Shown here piece after piece: positions 35,998 to 44,310 of a stretch of DNA of 64,000 nt (position 1 is its first letter; every line of letters begins with the position of its first letter). The DNA comes from Rhizobium sullae. Lineage in GTDB: Bacteria; Pseudomonadota; Alphaproteobacteria; Rhizobiales; Rhizobiaceae. The notes beneath the pieces are model-generated. The model had not been told where the DNA came from and did not search any database. It worked only from the letters and a program-made list of their open reading frames with translations. Location: contig NZ_CP104143.1 in NCBI RefSeq assembly GCF_025200715.1, forward strand, positions 1,426,001-1,490,000. Reading direction: 5' to 3'. The translations under genes and the position numbers were made by a program.

Positions 35998-36374
35998 GGA
36001 TAACCTCCAATGCGAGTTTCGAGAGGGGCTGGGATTTGCCAGCGGCATTCCCTCTCCCAGGCCCCTTGTTTATGAAACCGGCGTATGCCCCCGATTTCGG
36101 AGGCGTGCGTACAGGGCGAAAAACACGGCAAAATAAAAACTAAATTACATGAAGAACTTAAGTTCTAATGTTGCTGAAAAAGCACAATATTCTTGATGAA
36201 AACGTCATATTGCTGTCGCAAATGCAACTTTTGATAAAGTTGTGATAAAGTATAGATTGCGAATTAGAGATAAATTATTAAGAATATGATGATGATTGAA
36301 TCTATAAATAGTACCAAGAGCGCGAAAAATATTTTGCGAGTCCAATGTCGAGCTGAGTTTTGATTTATATGTTC
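35998..36374. promoter_or_regulatory. AT-rich porin upstream region with a direct repeat
   Basis: This region is unusually AT-rich compared with the rest of the window. It contains two copies of TGATAAAGT at 36232-36240 and 36243-36251, spaced one helical turn apart (11 bases), about 235 bases upstream of the porin start. The repeat is a candidate activator site; no regulator is identified. The porin promoter must lie here. Confidence 0.45.
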
Positions 36375-36474
36375 GTCATGTCGGCCGGCTAAGCCTTCGC
36401 GCGGGCAATCCCAGGCCCATGTCAGCCGATCAAAAGGCAAAAGGCTCGCGACTGACCTCTGCGAGCCTTTTTTT
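36375..36474 (+). ncRNA. Candidate small RNA ending in a strong terminator
   Basis: GGCTCGC (36443-36449) and GCGAGCC (36461-36467) pair and are followed by seven T residues on the plus strand. No plus-strand gene lies within the preceding 5 kb, so the terminator has no coding partner in that direction. Upstream, AGCCG at 36424 can pair with CGGCT at 36386, giving a possible first stem. The 5' end is a guess and no promoter is clear. The same hairpin, with a weaker T-run, could end the fumC transcript on the minus strand, which is the alternative explanation. Confidence 0.4.
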
Positions 36475-36475
36475 C
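36438..36475. terminator. Bidirectional rho-independent terminator downstream of fumC
   Basis: The perfect seven-base stem GGCTCGC/GCGAGCC is followed by TTTTTTT on the plus strand and by TTTTGCCTTTT on the minus strand. On the minus strand it lies about 80 bases past the fumC stop. Confidence 0.75.
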
Positions 36476-36552
36476 GTGTTGTCGGTATCAGGGAATAGTC
36501 CGGCCGTTCTTGCCTGCCGTATCGATTTCGCAGCGTGAAGAGATTGCGTCCG

Positions 36553-37944
36553 TTACTTCGGGCCGATCATCTGTTCAGGGCGGACGATCTCGTCGTACTG
36601 TTCGGAGGTGACGAGCCCGCTTGCAAGCGCTTCTTCCTTCAAGGTCGTGCCGTTCTTGTGGGCCGTCTTGGCGATCTTGGCGGCGTTGTCGTAGCCGATC
36701 GTCGGGGCAAGCGCGGTGACGAGCATGAGCGAGCGTTCCAGCCCGGCCTTGATATTGTCTTCGCGGGCTTCGATGCCGACGACGCAGTTGTCGGTGAAGG
36801 AGATGGCGGCATCGCCGAGAAGCTGGACGGACTGCAGGAAGTTGTAGGCCATCATCGGGTTGTAGACATTGAGCTCGAAATGGCCCTGGCTGCCGGCGAA
36901 GGTAAGGGCGGCGTGATTGCCGAAGACGTGGGCGCAGACCTGCGTCAGCGCCTCGCATTGCGTCGGGTTGACCTTTCCGGGCATGATCGACGAGCCGGGT
37001 TCGTTTTCCGGCAGCGACAATTCGCCGAGGCCTGCGCGCGGACCGGAACCAAGCAGGCGGATGTCGTTGGCGATCTTGAAGAGGGCGGCTGCCGCGGCAT
37101 TGATCGCGCCGTGGCTGAAAACCATGCTGTCGTGCGAGGCGAGCGCCTCGAACTTGTTCGGCGCGGTGACGAACGGCATATCGGTAATCTTCGCAATCTC
37201 TCCGGCCACCTTTTCTGCAAAGCCGGCCGGCGCATTCAGCCCGGTGCCGACGGCAGTGCCGCCCTGCGCCAGCTCGCAAAGGCCGGGAAGCGTCATCTCG
37301 ATGCGCTTGATGGCTGAACCGACCTGGGCTGCATAGCCGGAGAATTCCTGGCCGAGCGTCAGCGGCGTCGCATCCTGGGTATGCGTACGGCCGATCTTGA
37401 TGATGTGGTTGAACTCGACGACCTTCATGTCGAGGGCAGCATGCAGGTGCCTGAGGGCCGGCAGCAAGTGACGGTCGATTTGCTCGGCGCAGGCGATGTG
37501 CATTGCAGTCGGGTAGGTATCGTTCGATGACTGGCTCATGTTGACGTGATCGTTCGGGTGCACCGGCTTCTTGGAGCCCATGACGCCGCCGAGCATTTCG
37601 ATCGCCCGGTTGGAGATCACTTCGTTGGCATTCATGTTCGACTGGGTGCCCGAACCCGTCTGCCAGACGACAAGCGGGAAATGGTCGTTGAGCTTGCCGT
37701 CGATGACTTCTTGAGCGGCGTCGACGATCGCCTTGCCGATTGCCCTATCGAGCTGGCCGAGTTCCATGTTCACCCGCGCCGCCGCCTGCTTGACGATTCC
37801 CAGGGCGCGCACGATCGACAGCGGCTGCTTTTCCCAACCGATCTTGAAGTTGCCAAGTGAACGCTGCGCCTGGGCGCCCCAGTATCGGTCGCTCGCCACG
37901 TCGATCGGGCCAAAGGTGTCTGTTTCGGTACGGGTCGAGGTCAT
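36553..37944 (-). CDS. fumC: Class II fumarate hydratase
   Basis: A 463-residue homotetrameric iron-independent fumarase. The signature [11 protein letters not shown], catalytic loop region with Ser, lies near residue 318; [40 protein letters not shown] and [20 protein letters not shown] form the active site. Start ATG 37944 has AGGAAGG seven bases upstream; an ATG two codons earlier is too close to that site. It converts fumarate to malate in the citric acid cycle and is expected to stay active under oxygen or low iron, complementing the class I enzyme nearby. Confidence 0.95.
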   Translation of the reverse strand: MTSTRTETDTFGPIDVASDRYWGAQAQRSLGNFKIGWEKQPLSIVRALGIVKQAAARVNMELGQLDRAIGKAIVDAAQEVIDGKLNDHFPLVVWQTGSGTQSNMNANEVISNRAIEMLGGVMGSKKPVHPNDHVNMSQSSNDTYPTAMHIACAEQIDRHLLPALRHLHAALDMKVVEFNHIIKIGRTHTQDATPLTLGQEFSGYAAQVGSAIKRIEMTLPGLCELAQGGTAVGTGLNAPAGFAEKVAGEIAKITDMPFVTAPNKFEALASHDSMVFSHGAINAAAAALFKIANDIRLLGSGPRAGLGELSLPENEPGSSIMPGKVNPTQCEALTQVCAHVFGNHAALTFAGSQGHFELNVYNPMMAYNFLQSVQLLGDAAISFTDNCVVGIEAREDNIKAGLERSLMLVTALAPTIGYDNAAKIAKTAHKNGTTLKEEALASGLVTSEQYDEIVRPEQMIGPK

Positions 37945-38356
37945 AGCCATGCCTTCCTGTCGCATGCGCCGGAGCGCGTTCGTTTCAGGCCGGTCTTATA
38001 GGTCCGAACGCCTTCCAAGAAAACCGGGACGGAGACGAAATATGAAAGCAGTATTCATGTTTTAGGGGTGTTCTTCGTGGTTTTTGGGACACTCTTGAAA
38101 CTTTATGCCTCGAGGGCGCGTTTGACCACTGTGGCGACCGCGCGAAATTCGGTAAAAAATTAACTAATAATTTCATAATTTTGTGTGAACTGCTTGCCGG
38201 CGGCACGCTTTGACGGCGTCACACAAGTTGTGCCGGTGCTTCTGGCGTTCGGAGCCGGTTTCTGCCAATGGACCGGGAAAGCCAGACTATATGAATTTTG
38301 AAATGGTTGGGCTTGGCCCATACCAAGGACAGCGTGATACTGGGACTGGAAAAAGC
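37945..38356. promoter_or_regulatory. Divergent region between fumC and the L,D-transpeptidase gene
   Basis: About 410 bases without a convincing gene. It is AT-rich around 38150-38200 and must hold the promoters for both divergent genes. I see no terminator, RNA or clear operator. Confidence 0.35.
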
Positions 38357-40219
38357 ATGACATCGTTTTTCAAGGGTGCGGTCTCCGCACTGGCACTTTC
38401 CTGCGGATTTGCGGCGATGGCCACGCCGGCACACGCCTATACGCTGATGGACATGATTCGCGGCGACCGCGGGCGGACCCCGATCATCAATCCGGTCAAT
38501 CCGGGCCAGTTCGGCGAGATGCCGGCCATGCCGCTGCCGAAGGTCAGCGGTCCGCGCTACTACACCTACAAGCCGGATGCGATGCGCTTCGTCGATATCG
38601 CCAAGTTTACCGAGCCGACGGTGACGGGGGCGATCGCGTCTGCATCCGGTGAAACGGTCATGGCGCCGGCGGGCGTCGAACGCCGGTTCCTCGCCGAAGC
38701 GAAGGTTCGCGCAGACGTAAATGTCGCAAAGTCGCTCGAAGCCTATTACGGCGGCTCAAAGAACCCCTTCGTCTGGTTGGCGGGCACCGAGATCAACGAT
38801 CGCGCCAAGGCGGCGATGACCTTCCTCGCTAGCGTCGATTCGGTCGGCCTCGATCCGGCCGACTACGCCGTCGACCTGCCGGTTGTCGATCCGGCCAATC
38901 CGGATCCGGCTGGCCGCGACCGCGCGCTTGCGCAATTCGAGCTGCAGCTTTCCGCGAAGGTGCTCGCTTATGTTCAAGACACGGTGCGTGGACGCATCGA
39001 TCCGAATAGGATTTCGGGCTACCACGATTTTAGACGCAAGCAAGTCAACCTCGATCCGGTTCTGAAGCTGTCGCGCATGAGCCCCGATATCGGCGCCTAT
39101 CTGACCAGCCGCACGCCGGACGGCCCGCAGTTCGCAGCGCTCAAGGCCGAACTCGCCAAGCTCAAGGCCGAGACGGCGGGCGAAGAGCCGATCGCCATCT
39201 CGCTCGATCGGCTACTGCGGCCGGGCGACAGTTCGCCGGAAGTCGCCAATATCGTCAAGGCGATCGGCAGGAACGGCTCGGAAGCACTGAAGGCAGAGCA
39301 CGCGGCGACATTGGCGGCTTACAGCGGTGGTTTCGATTATTCGCCAGAGCTGGTTTCGCTGGTGGAGGATTTCCAGAAGGAACATAACCTGAAGCCAGAC
39401 GGCGTGATCGGCCAGGCGACCGTTCGTATCATGACCGGCGGCGACAGCAACACTTCGAAGATTAAGAAGCTCATCGTCGCCATGGAGCAGGCGCGCTGGC
39501 TGCCGGAAGATCTCGGCTCGCGTTACGTCTTCATCAACCAGCCGGCCTTCATGGTCTATTACCACAACGACAACAAGGAACAGTTGTCTATGCGCGTCGT
39601 GGTCGGCCAGAAGTCCAACCAGACCTATTTTTTCCAGGACGAGATCGAGACCGTCGAGTTCAATCCGTTCTGGGGCGTTCCGCAGTCGATCATCATCAAC
39701 GAGATGCTGCCGAAGCTGCGCGCCGATCCGAACTATCTCGACCGCCTCGGCTATGAAGTCGCGATCAACGGCCACGCGGTTCCGTCTTCCAGCGTCGACT
39801 GGTACGGCTCGACCTCCAATGTCTCCGTGCGCCAGCCGCCGAGTGGCGACAATGCGCTAGGCGAACTGAAGATCTTGTTCCCGAACAGCCATGCGATCTA
39901 CATGCATGACACGCCTTCGAAGAGTTTCTTCAAGCGCGACATGCGGGCGCTGAGCCATGGCTGCGTGCGTCTTGCCGATCCGCGCGCGATGGCGGCCGCC
40001 GTGCTCAACACGAGCGTGGCTGATGTGGCGAAGCAGATCGCCGCAGGCCAGAACAAGGCCGTCTCCGTGCCGCAGAAGGTGCCGGTCTACGTGTCCTACT
40101 TCACCGCCTGGCCGAACAAGGACGGCGCCGTCGAGTATTTCGATGATGTCTACGGCCGCGATGCCTACGTCGAGAAGGCATTCGAGGCGACGACGAAGGC
40201 ACGCGACGCTCAGATCTGA
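38357..40219 (+). CDS. Large murein L,D-transpeptidase (YcbB/LdtD-like)
   Basis: A 620-residue protein. Residues 1-27 are a signal peptide (ALALSCGFAAMATPAHA). The N-terminal scaffold domain (PNRISGYHDFRRKQVNLDPV) is followed by a peptidoglycan-binding domain (VEDFQKEHNLKPDGVIGQAT, about 383-402) and the YkuD catalytic domain with MHDTPSKSFF and the active-site SHGCVRLADP (Cys about 536). Enzymes of this type form 3-3 cross-links or attach proteins to peptidoglycan, important in Rhizobiales, which make many such cross-links. The start at 38357 was chosen for the signal peptide. A terminator follows. Confidence 0.9.
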   Translation: MTSFFKGAVSALALSCGFAAMATPAHAYTLMDMIRGDRGRTPIINPVNPGQFGEMPAMPLPKVSGPRYYTYKPDAMRFVDIAKFTEPTVTGAIASASGETVMAPAGVERRFLAEAKVRADVNVAKSLEAYYGGSKNPFVWLAGTEINDRAKAAMTFLASVDSVGLDPADYAVDLPVVDPANPDPAGRDRALAQFELQLSAKVLAYVQDTVRGRIDPNRISGYHDFRRKQVNLDPVLKLSRMSPDIGAYLTSRTPDGPQFAALKAELAKLKAETAGEEPIAISLDRLLRPGDSSPEVANIVKAIGRNGSEALKAEHAATLAAYSGGFDYSPELVSLVEDFQKEHNLKPDGVIGQATVRIMTGGDSNTSKIKKLIVAMEQARWLPEDLGSRYVFINQPAFMVYYHNDNKEQLSMRVVVGQKSNQTYFFQDEIETVEFNPFWGVPQSIIINEMLPKLRADPNYLDRLGYEVAINGHAVPSSSVDWYGSTSNVSVRQPPSGDNALGELKILFPNSHAIYMHDTPSKSFFKRDMRALSHGCVRLADPRAMAAAVLNTSVADVAKQIAAGQNKAVSVPQKVPVYVSYFTAWPNKDGAVEYFDDVYGRDAYVEKAFEATTKARDAQI

Positions 40220-40244
40220 GCGGCTTCGTTCCGGAATGAGGAGA

Positions 40245-40277
40245 GGGCGGCTTTTTGAGGCCGCTTTTTCTTTTTGG
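40245..40277 (+). terminator. Terminator downstream of the L,D-transpeptidase gene
   Basis: GCGGC (40247-40251) pairs with GCCGC (40260-40264) and is followed by TTTTTCTTTTT. It starts 26 bases past the stop codon. Confidence 0.7.
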
Positions 40278-40462
40278 TTTGAACGTTCGAAAGTTCGGCG
40301 TTATGGCCGCGAGCGGCGGCTTGCCGCCCAACGCGACATTGTCGTAGCGTATTGGGGTCAGGCGTGACGGGAGCCGTGTGCCGGCAGTAACCCGATACCC
40401 ACGGCACGGGCGCGCGATGTCGAGGTAAACCAGCACCGTCCCGTCCAGGGAATGACGAATAT

Positions 40463-41161
40463 TCATTGCCTCGGAGCGAGGCCATCAAGCAGGAAGTCGA
40501 GGCCTTTCCGGAAAGCGCCGTCCCAATCGTTATCCAACAGCAGACGAGAGCGTTCGATTGTCGGGTAGTGTTCGCTGAGACGTGTAAGGCGCTGCTGCGC
40601 GGCGGCCCTGTCGTCGTCCGAGAGGTCGAAGCTCGCCCGGGTGATGGTGGCACCCATCACATAGTTCCAGAGCGACCATATCGCGACGTTCAAATCTGCG
40701 TCCGCTACACCGGCCCTGGACAAGGTCTTGCTCAGCAGTTCCAGGCGACTGAGGATGTTCGGGCCGAGCGCCCGGCACGGCAACAGCGATGCCGACCAAG
40801 GATGGCGCAGCATGCTGGCACGCCAGTCTTCGAGCATATGAACGACGTCCCCGCGCCAGCTTGGAGACTCAACGATTTGCGGCGGACCGCGATATTCGAG
40901 AACCGAGTCGAGCGCCAGATCAAAGACCTCCTCCTTGTTGGCGACATGCCAATATAGGCTCATCACGCCAGAGCCGAGGCGATCGGCCAGCCGGCGCATC
41001 TTCAATCCGTCGACTCCCTGGGCGTCCAGCAGTTCTACCGCAGTCGCCACGATGCGTTCCAGAGACAGAGGCGGTTCGCTGCCCGGTTCCTGCACGGGCG
41101 GGATTGACACGCCTATCCGCTGAGACTGTTTACTCTGCGCGCCGCTACCTTTGGCTGCCAT
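40463..41161 (-). CDS. TetR-family transcriptional repressor
   Basis: A 232-residue protein. The N-terminal helix-turn-helix is RIVATAVELLDAQGVDGLKM followed by RRLADRLGSGVMSLYWHVANKEE, and the C-terminal domain is of the TetR_C type. The start ATG 41161 follows CAGGGAAG; the frame is open further upstream across the operator region but has no ribosome site there. Two identical-core palindromes upstream (41236-41250 and 41262-41276) are very likely its operators. It is divergent from an exported RidA-like gene and probably represses it. Ligand unknown. Confidence 0.85.
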   Translation of the reverse strand: MAAKGSGAQSKQSQRIGVSIPPVQEPGSEPPLSLERIVATAVELLDAQGVDGLKMRRLADRLGSGVMSLYWHVANKEEVFDLALDSVLEYRGPPQIVESPSWRGDVVHMLEDWRASMLRHPWSASLLPCRALGPNILSRLELLSKTLSRAGVADADLNVAIWSLWNYVMGATITRASFDLSDDDRAAAQQRLTRLSEHYPTIERSRLLLDNDWDGAFRKGLDFLLDGLAPRQ

Positions 41162-41229
41162 CCGTCGTCTTCCCTGCTGATCAGAACGTCGATTTGAGCC
41201 GGCAATGCGGCGAACGTCGATCCTGCCCG

Positions 41230-41282
41230 ATTGACTCGTACGGCGTACGATGCGATTGAATTCGTACGCCGTACGAGTCAAT
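41230..41282. promoter_or_regulatory. Twin palindromic operators between TetR and the RidA-like gene
   Basis: Two 15-base palindromes, TCGTACGGCGTACGA (41236-41250) and TCGTACGCCGTACGA (41262-41276), have centres 26 bases apart. Together with flanking bases (ATTGAC on the left, GTCAAT on the right) they form a perfect 21-base inverted repeat separated by 11 bases. This symmetry on two scales is typical of TetR operators bound by two dimers. The regulator assignment is by position. Confidence 0.85.
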
Positions 41283-41351
41283 CATATAGGCGATGGGTTA
41301 AAGTTCAATCCTGCCGGCCGCGAGGGCAGTCCGCAGAGCCAAGAGAAAATC

Positions 41352-41840
41352 ATGTCACGCGCAATCAAGCATCTGCTTACCGGAGGGCTAATCATAATGA
41401 CCATGGGAGTTCAAACTGCGGCGACAGCGAATGAGAATGATCTCAAGCTGACCATCGTCAATCCGAAAGGCCTCTATAATCCGGCCCCGAACGGCTACAG
41501 TCACGCCGTGATCGCTTCCGGCGGAAATCGGATTGCCTACATTGCTGGCCAAGGCGGAGAAGACAGCACCGGGACGCTGTCGCCCGATTTCGCGGTCCAA
41601 GTGGAACAGGCATATGCGAACCTGCGCACCGCGCTTGAGGGGGTCGGTGCGAAACCGAATCAGGTCATCAAGCTCACGGTCTTGGTGGTAGACCATGACC
41701 AATCCAAGCTCGGGGTGCTGACCAAGCACGTCAAGGAAACGTTCGGCGAGGCGCTGCCGGCACAGACATTGATCCCCGTGCCCAGACTGGCGCTCGACGG
41801 CATGCTGTTCGAGGTCGAAGCAGTCGTCGTGCTGGACTAG
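41352..41840 (+). CDS. Exported RidA-family (YjgF/UK114) protein
   Basis: A 162-residue protein. Residues 1-26 look like a signal peptide (hydrophobic HLLTGGLIIMTMGVQ, then TAATA), unusual for this mostly cytosolic family. The fold follows with GNRIAYIAGQGGEDSTG, QVEQAYANLRTALEGVGAKP and VIKLTVLVVDHD. The arginine used by canonical RidA for enamine/imine hydrolysis (R105 of the E. coli protein) is replaced: the aligned motif reads LPAQTLIPVPRL with Gln 138. A different activity is therefore likely. It is divergent from a TetR regulator with twin operators. Confidence 0.78.
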   Translation: MSRAIKHLLTGGLIIMTMGVQTAATANENDLKLTIVNPKGLYNPAPNGYSHAVIASGGNRIAYIAGQGGEDSTGTLSPDFAVQVEQAYANLRTALEGVGAKPNQVIKLTVLVVDHDQSKLGVLTKHVKETFGEALPAQTLIPVPRLALDGMLFEVEAVVVLD

Positions 41841-42002
41841 CGACGACCGATCAGGCGCGATTGCCAACTGCGATAACGGGTTCCGATGGGCGTACATGAG
41901 GGAACGCCGCCGGGCAAACATGCAACAATGTTCGCTCGTGACGCCAAGCTGCCTCTAACGATCGGCGCGCTGGTGGCGGTGACTTTGGAGTGGTCGGTCG
42001 CT

Positions 42003-42710
42003 TCAGCGAGAAACGGCCACCGCGTTCGACCGCGCATAATCGCGGATGACCGTTTCGACGAGGTCGGGCGTCAGTTCGTCGTAATGCAGGATGATCCGGT
42101 CCGGCCCCAGCGTTTCGACAGGCACGTCGGAATAACCGAAGGGGACGGCGATCGAGGGGACGTTGGCGTTTCTCGCGACGGCGATGTCGTTGAGGCTGTC
42201 GCCGATCATGATGCTACGCGCCGGCGTTCCGCCGGCGCGTTCGATCGTGCCGGTCAGGTGCTGCGCATCGGGCTTGCGGACGGCGAAGGTGTCGCCGCCG
42301 GTGATGGCGTCGAAGTAACTGGTGAGGTGGAGTTTTCGCAGAAGCGTCAGCGCAAGCGATTCCAGCTTGTTGGTGCAGACGGCGAGCTTATACCCCTTGA
42401 TTTTTAGGGTATCCATTGCGGCAACCAGGCCGGGATAGGGCTGCGTCTGACCGGGCATCGTGTCGGTATAATGGGCGATGAAGCGTTCCAGTAGCGGCGG
42501 CAGTTCGATCTCAGACAGCGGATGACCGCGCAGTTTGCAGGCGCGCTCGATCATCACTTTGGCGCCGTGTCCGACGAGGTGGGTCAGATCGGCATAGGTG
42601 ACGGGCGCGAGATCGAGCGCGGCGATCGTGAAATTCAGGCTTTCGACGAGATCGGCATGGGTATCGAGCAGCGTGCCGTCGAGATCGAATACGACAAGAG
42701 CAGGGGTCAA
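42003..42710 (-). CDS. gph: HAD-superfamily phosphoglycolate phosphatase-like hydrolase
   Basis: A 235-residue haloacid dehalogenase-type phosphatase. Motif I is VVFDLDGTLLDTHADL, motif II includes AVCTNKLESLALTLL and motif III/IV is MIGDSLNDIAVARNA. The helical cap after motif I fits Gph, which hydrolyses 2-phosphoglycolate. The likely start is TTG 42710, with GAAGAGG eight bases upstream; an ATG at 42761 would add 17 residues without a ribosome site. It is divergent from rpiA, a common arrangement in rhizobia. Confidence 0.82.
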   Translation of the reverse strand: MTPALVVFDLDGTLLDTHADLVESLNFTIAALDLAPVTYADLTHLVGHGAKVMIERACKLRGHPLSEIELPPLLERFIAHYTDTMPGQTQPYPGLVAAMDTLKIKGYKLAVCTNKLESLALTLLRKLHLTSYFDAITGGDTFAVRKPDAQHLTGTIERAGGTPARSIMIGDSLNDIAVARNANVPSIAVPFGYSDVPVETLGPDRIILHYDELTPDLVETVIRDYARSNAVAVSR

Positions 42711-42904
42711 GGAAATCGCCTCTTCATGAAATTCGGTCTGCCCGCAGTAGGTGATGGGCATTGAAAAAGCAACGCCAAGACTATGGCCGCAACGCCGCAG
42801 CGCGATGCTTTCGCATTTCGGTTTCCTGCTATTATTTTGGCTTTCGTTTGCCATACGAGCCGTGTAAACAGCACATCCAACGAAACAATGGGAGAAGGCG
42901 GCGC

Positions 42905-43603
42905 ATGGACGCCCGCGAAATGAAGATCAAGGCTGCCGAGGCGGCACTCGCCCATGTCGAGAGCGGAATGCGCCTCGGGATCGGGACGGGAAGTACGGCG
43001 GAGGAATTCGTCCGCCTGCTTGCTGAGAAGGTTGCGGGCGGCCTCAAGGTCGAGGGGGTTCCGACGTCGGAGCGCACGGCGCGGCTTTGCGTCGAGCTCG
43101 GCGTGCCGCTGAAATCGCTCGACGAACTTCCCGAACTCGACCTGACGGTCGACGGCGCCGACGAGGTCGATGCGGCGCTGCGCCTGGTCAAGGGCGGCGG
43201 CGGGGCATTGCTGCGCGAAAAGATCGTCGCGGCGGCTTCGGACCGCGTGATCGTGATTGCCGACGAAACGAAGCTGGTCGAGACGCTCGGCCGCTTTCCG
43301 CTGCCGATCGAAGTCAATCCCTTCGGCCTTGTATCCACGCGCATCGCGATCGAAAGGAAGGCCGCGAAGCTCGGCCTTACGGGCAGCCTGACGCTGCGCC
43401 AATCCGGTGACGGAGAGTTTACGACGGACGGCGGCCACTACATCATCGACGCATCTTTTGGCCGCATTCCTGATGCAGAGGCGCTTTCGGGCGAGCTGAA
43501 TTCGATACCCGGCGTCGTTGAGCACGGGCTTTTTCTCAATATGGCGTCACTTGCGATCATCGCCGGTCCAGCGGGTGCGCGCACGCTGCAGGCGAACAGA
43601 TAA
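42905..43603 (+). CDS. rpiA: Ribose-5-phosphate isomerase A
   Basis: A 232-residue enzyme that interconverts ribose 5-phosphate and ribulose 5-phosphate in the pentose phosphate pathway. Motifs are [20 protein letters not shown] (phosphate loop), [20 protein letters not shown] (catalytic Asp) and [15 protein letters not shown] (Lys and Glu). ATG 42905 follows GGGAGAAGG. A DUF2059 gene begins 17 bases downstream, so the two are probably co-transcribed. Confidence 0.94.
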   Translation: MDAREMKIKAAEAALAHVESGMRLGIGTGSTAEEFVRLLAEKVAGGLKVEGVPTSERTARLCVELGVPLKSLDELPELDLTVDGADEVDAALRLVKGGGGALLREKIVAAASDRVIVIADETKLVETLGRFPLPIEVNPFGLVSTRIAIERKAAKLGLTGSLTLRQSGDGEFTTDGGHYIIDASFGRIPDAEALSGELNSIPGVVEHGLFLNMASLAIIAGPAGARTLQANR

Positions 43604-43620
43604 CAGGAGCATTGAAACTC

Positions 43621-44199
43621 ATGAAGAAATTTGCAGGTCTTGGCCGTTTTGCCGCCGCGACGGTTATTCTCTCCGGCATCGCTTTCGGCTCGGCTGCGCA
43701 GGCGCAGGAAATTTCCGACGAGCAGATGAAGGCCGCGCGCGCAGCCGTGGCCGCGATCGGCGCAACGGCGCAGTTCGACAACATCTTGCCGGGCCTCGCC
43801 GAACGCCTGAAGGCCGGCCTCATCCAGGATTCGCCGAACTACGAGGACGTGATCAGCGCCACCGTCGACGCGCAGGCGCTTGCGCTTGCACCGCGCCGCG
43901 CCGATCTCGAGAAGGAAGCAGCAACGAACTATGCGAAGGCTTTCACGCTTGAAGAGCTGAAGGCCATCGCCGACTTCTACAGCTCGCCTGTCGGCAAGAA
44001 GCTTCTGACGGACGGCCCCATCGCATCGCGCGAGACGAACAGGGCGGCCGATATCTGGGCGCAGGGCATCGCCCGCGATCTCCAGAAGAACGCCAGCACC
44101 GAGCTCAGCAAAGTCATCAAGGTCGAGCCGGCACCGCAAAGCGCGCCCGCGGGCGAACAGCAGCCTGCCAATACGCCGGCTCCGGCTGCAAAGCCCTGA
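43621..44199 (+). CDS. DUF2059 periplasmic protein
   Basis: A 192-residue protein with a signal peptide (GRFAAATVILSGIAFGSAAQ, then AQA) and a DUF2059 domain: LEELKAIADFYSSPVGKKLL and two upstream amphipathic helices. The C-terminus is a Pro/Ala/Gln-rich tail. The function of the family is unknown; members are exported. It starts at ATG 43621 with AGGAG upstream, although a TTG nine bases earlier is possible. It follows rpiA and precedes a terminator. Confidence 0.82.
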   Translation: MKKFAGLGRFAAATVILSGIAFGSAAQAQEISDEQMKAARAAVAAIGATAQFDNILPGLAERLKAGLIQDSPNYEDVISATVDAQALALAPRRADLEKEAATNYAKAFTLEELKAIADFYSSPVGKKLLTDGPIASRETNRAADIWAQGIARDLQKNASTELSKVIKVEPAPQSAPAGEQQPANTPAPAAKP

Positions 44200-44217
44200 T
44201 ACGGCCGACATAATTGC

Positions 44218-44244
44218 AAGAGCCCGGCATCGTCCGGGCTTTTG
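44218..44244 (+). terminator. Terminator of the rpiA-DUF2059 operon
   Basis: AGCCCGG and CCGGGCT pair around a six-base loop and are followed by TTTGTTTTT. The hairpin starts about 20 bases past the DUF2059 stop. Confidence 0.8.
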
Positions 44245-44310
44245 TTTTTGCAGGCACAGATACTATATCCATCGAACCATTCCCGCCGATTCCTACCGGA
44301 GCATCCGTCC

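Noticed and set aside
35270..36003. Long plus-strand frame opposite the porin gene
   Set aside because: The porin has a signal peptide, ribosome site, family cysteines and a terminal Phe; the plus-strand frame has none of these and reflects the biased codon use.
41886..42002. A small plus-strand frame after the RidA-like gene with a hydrophobic stretch
   Set aside because: It runs into the antisense of gph, has no ribosome site and no recognised similarity.
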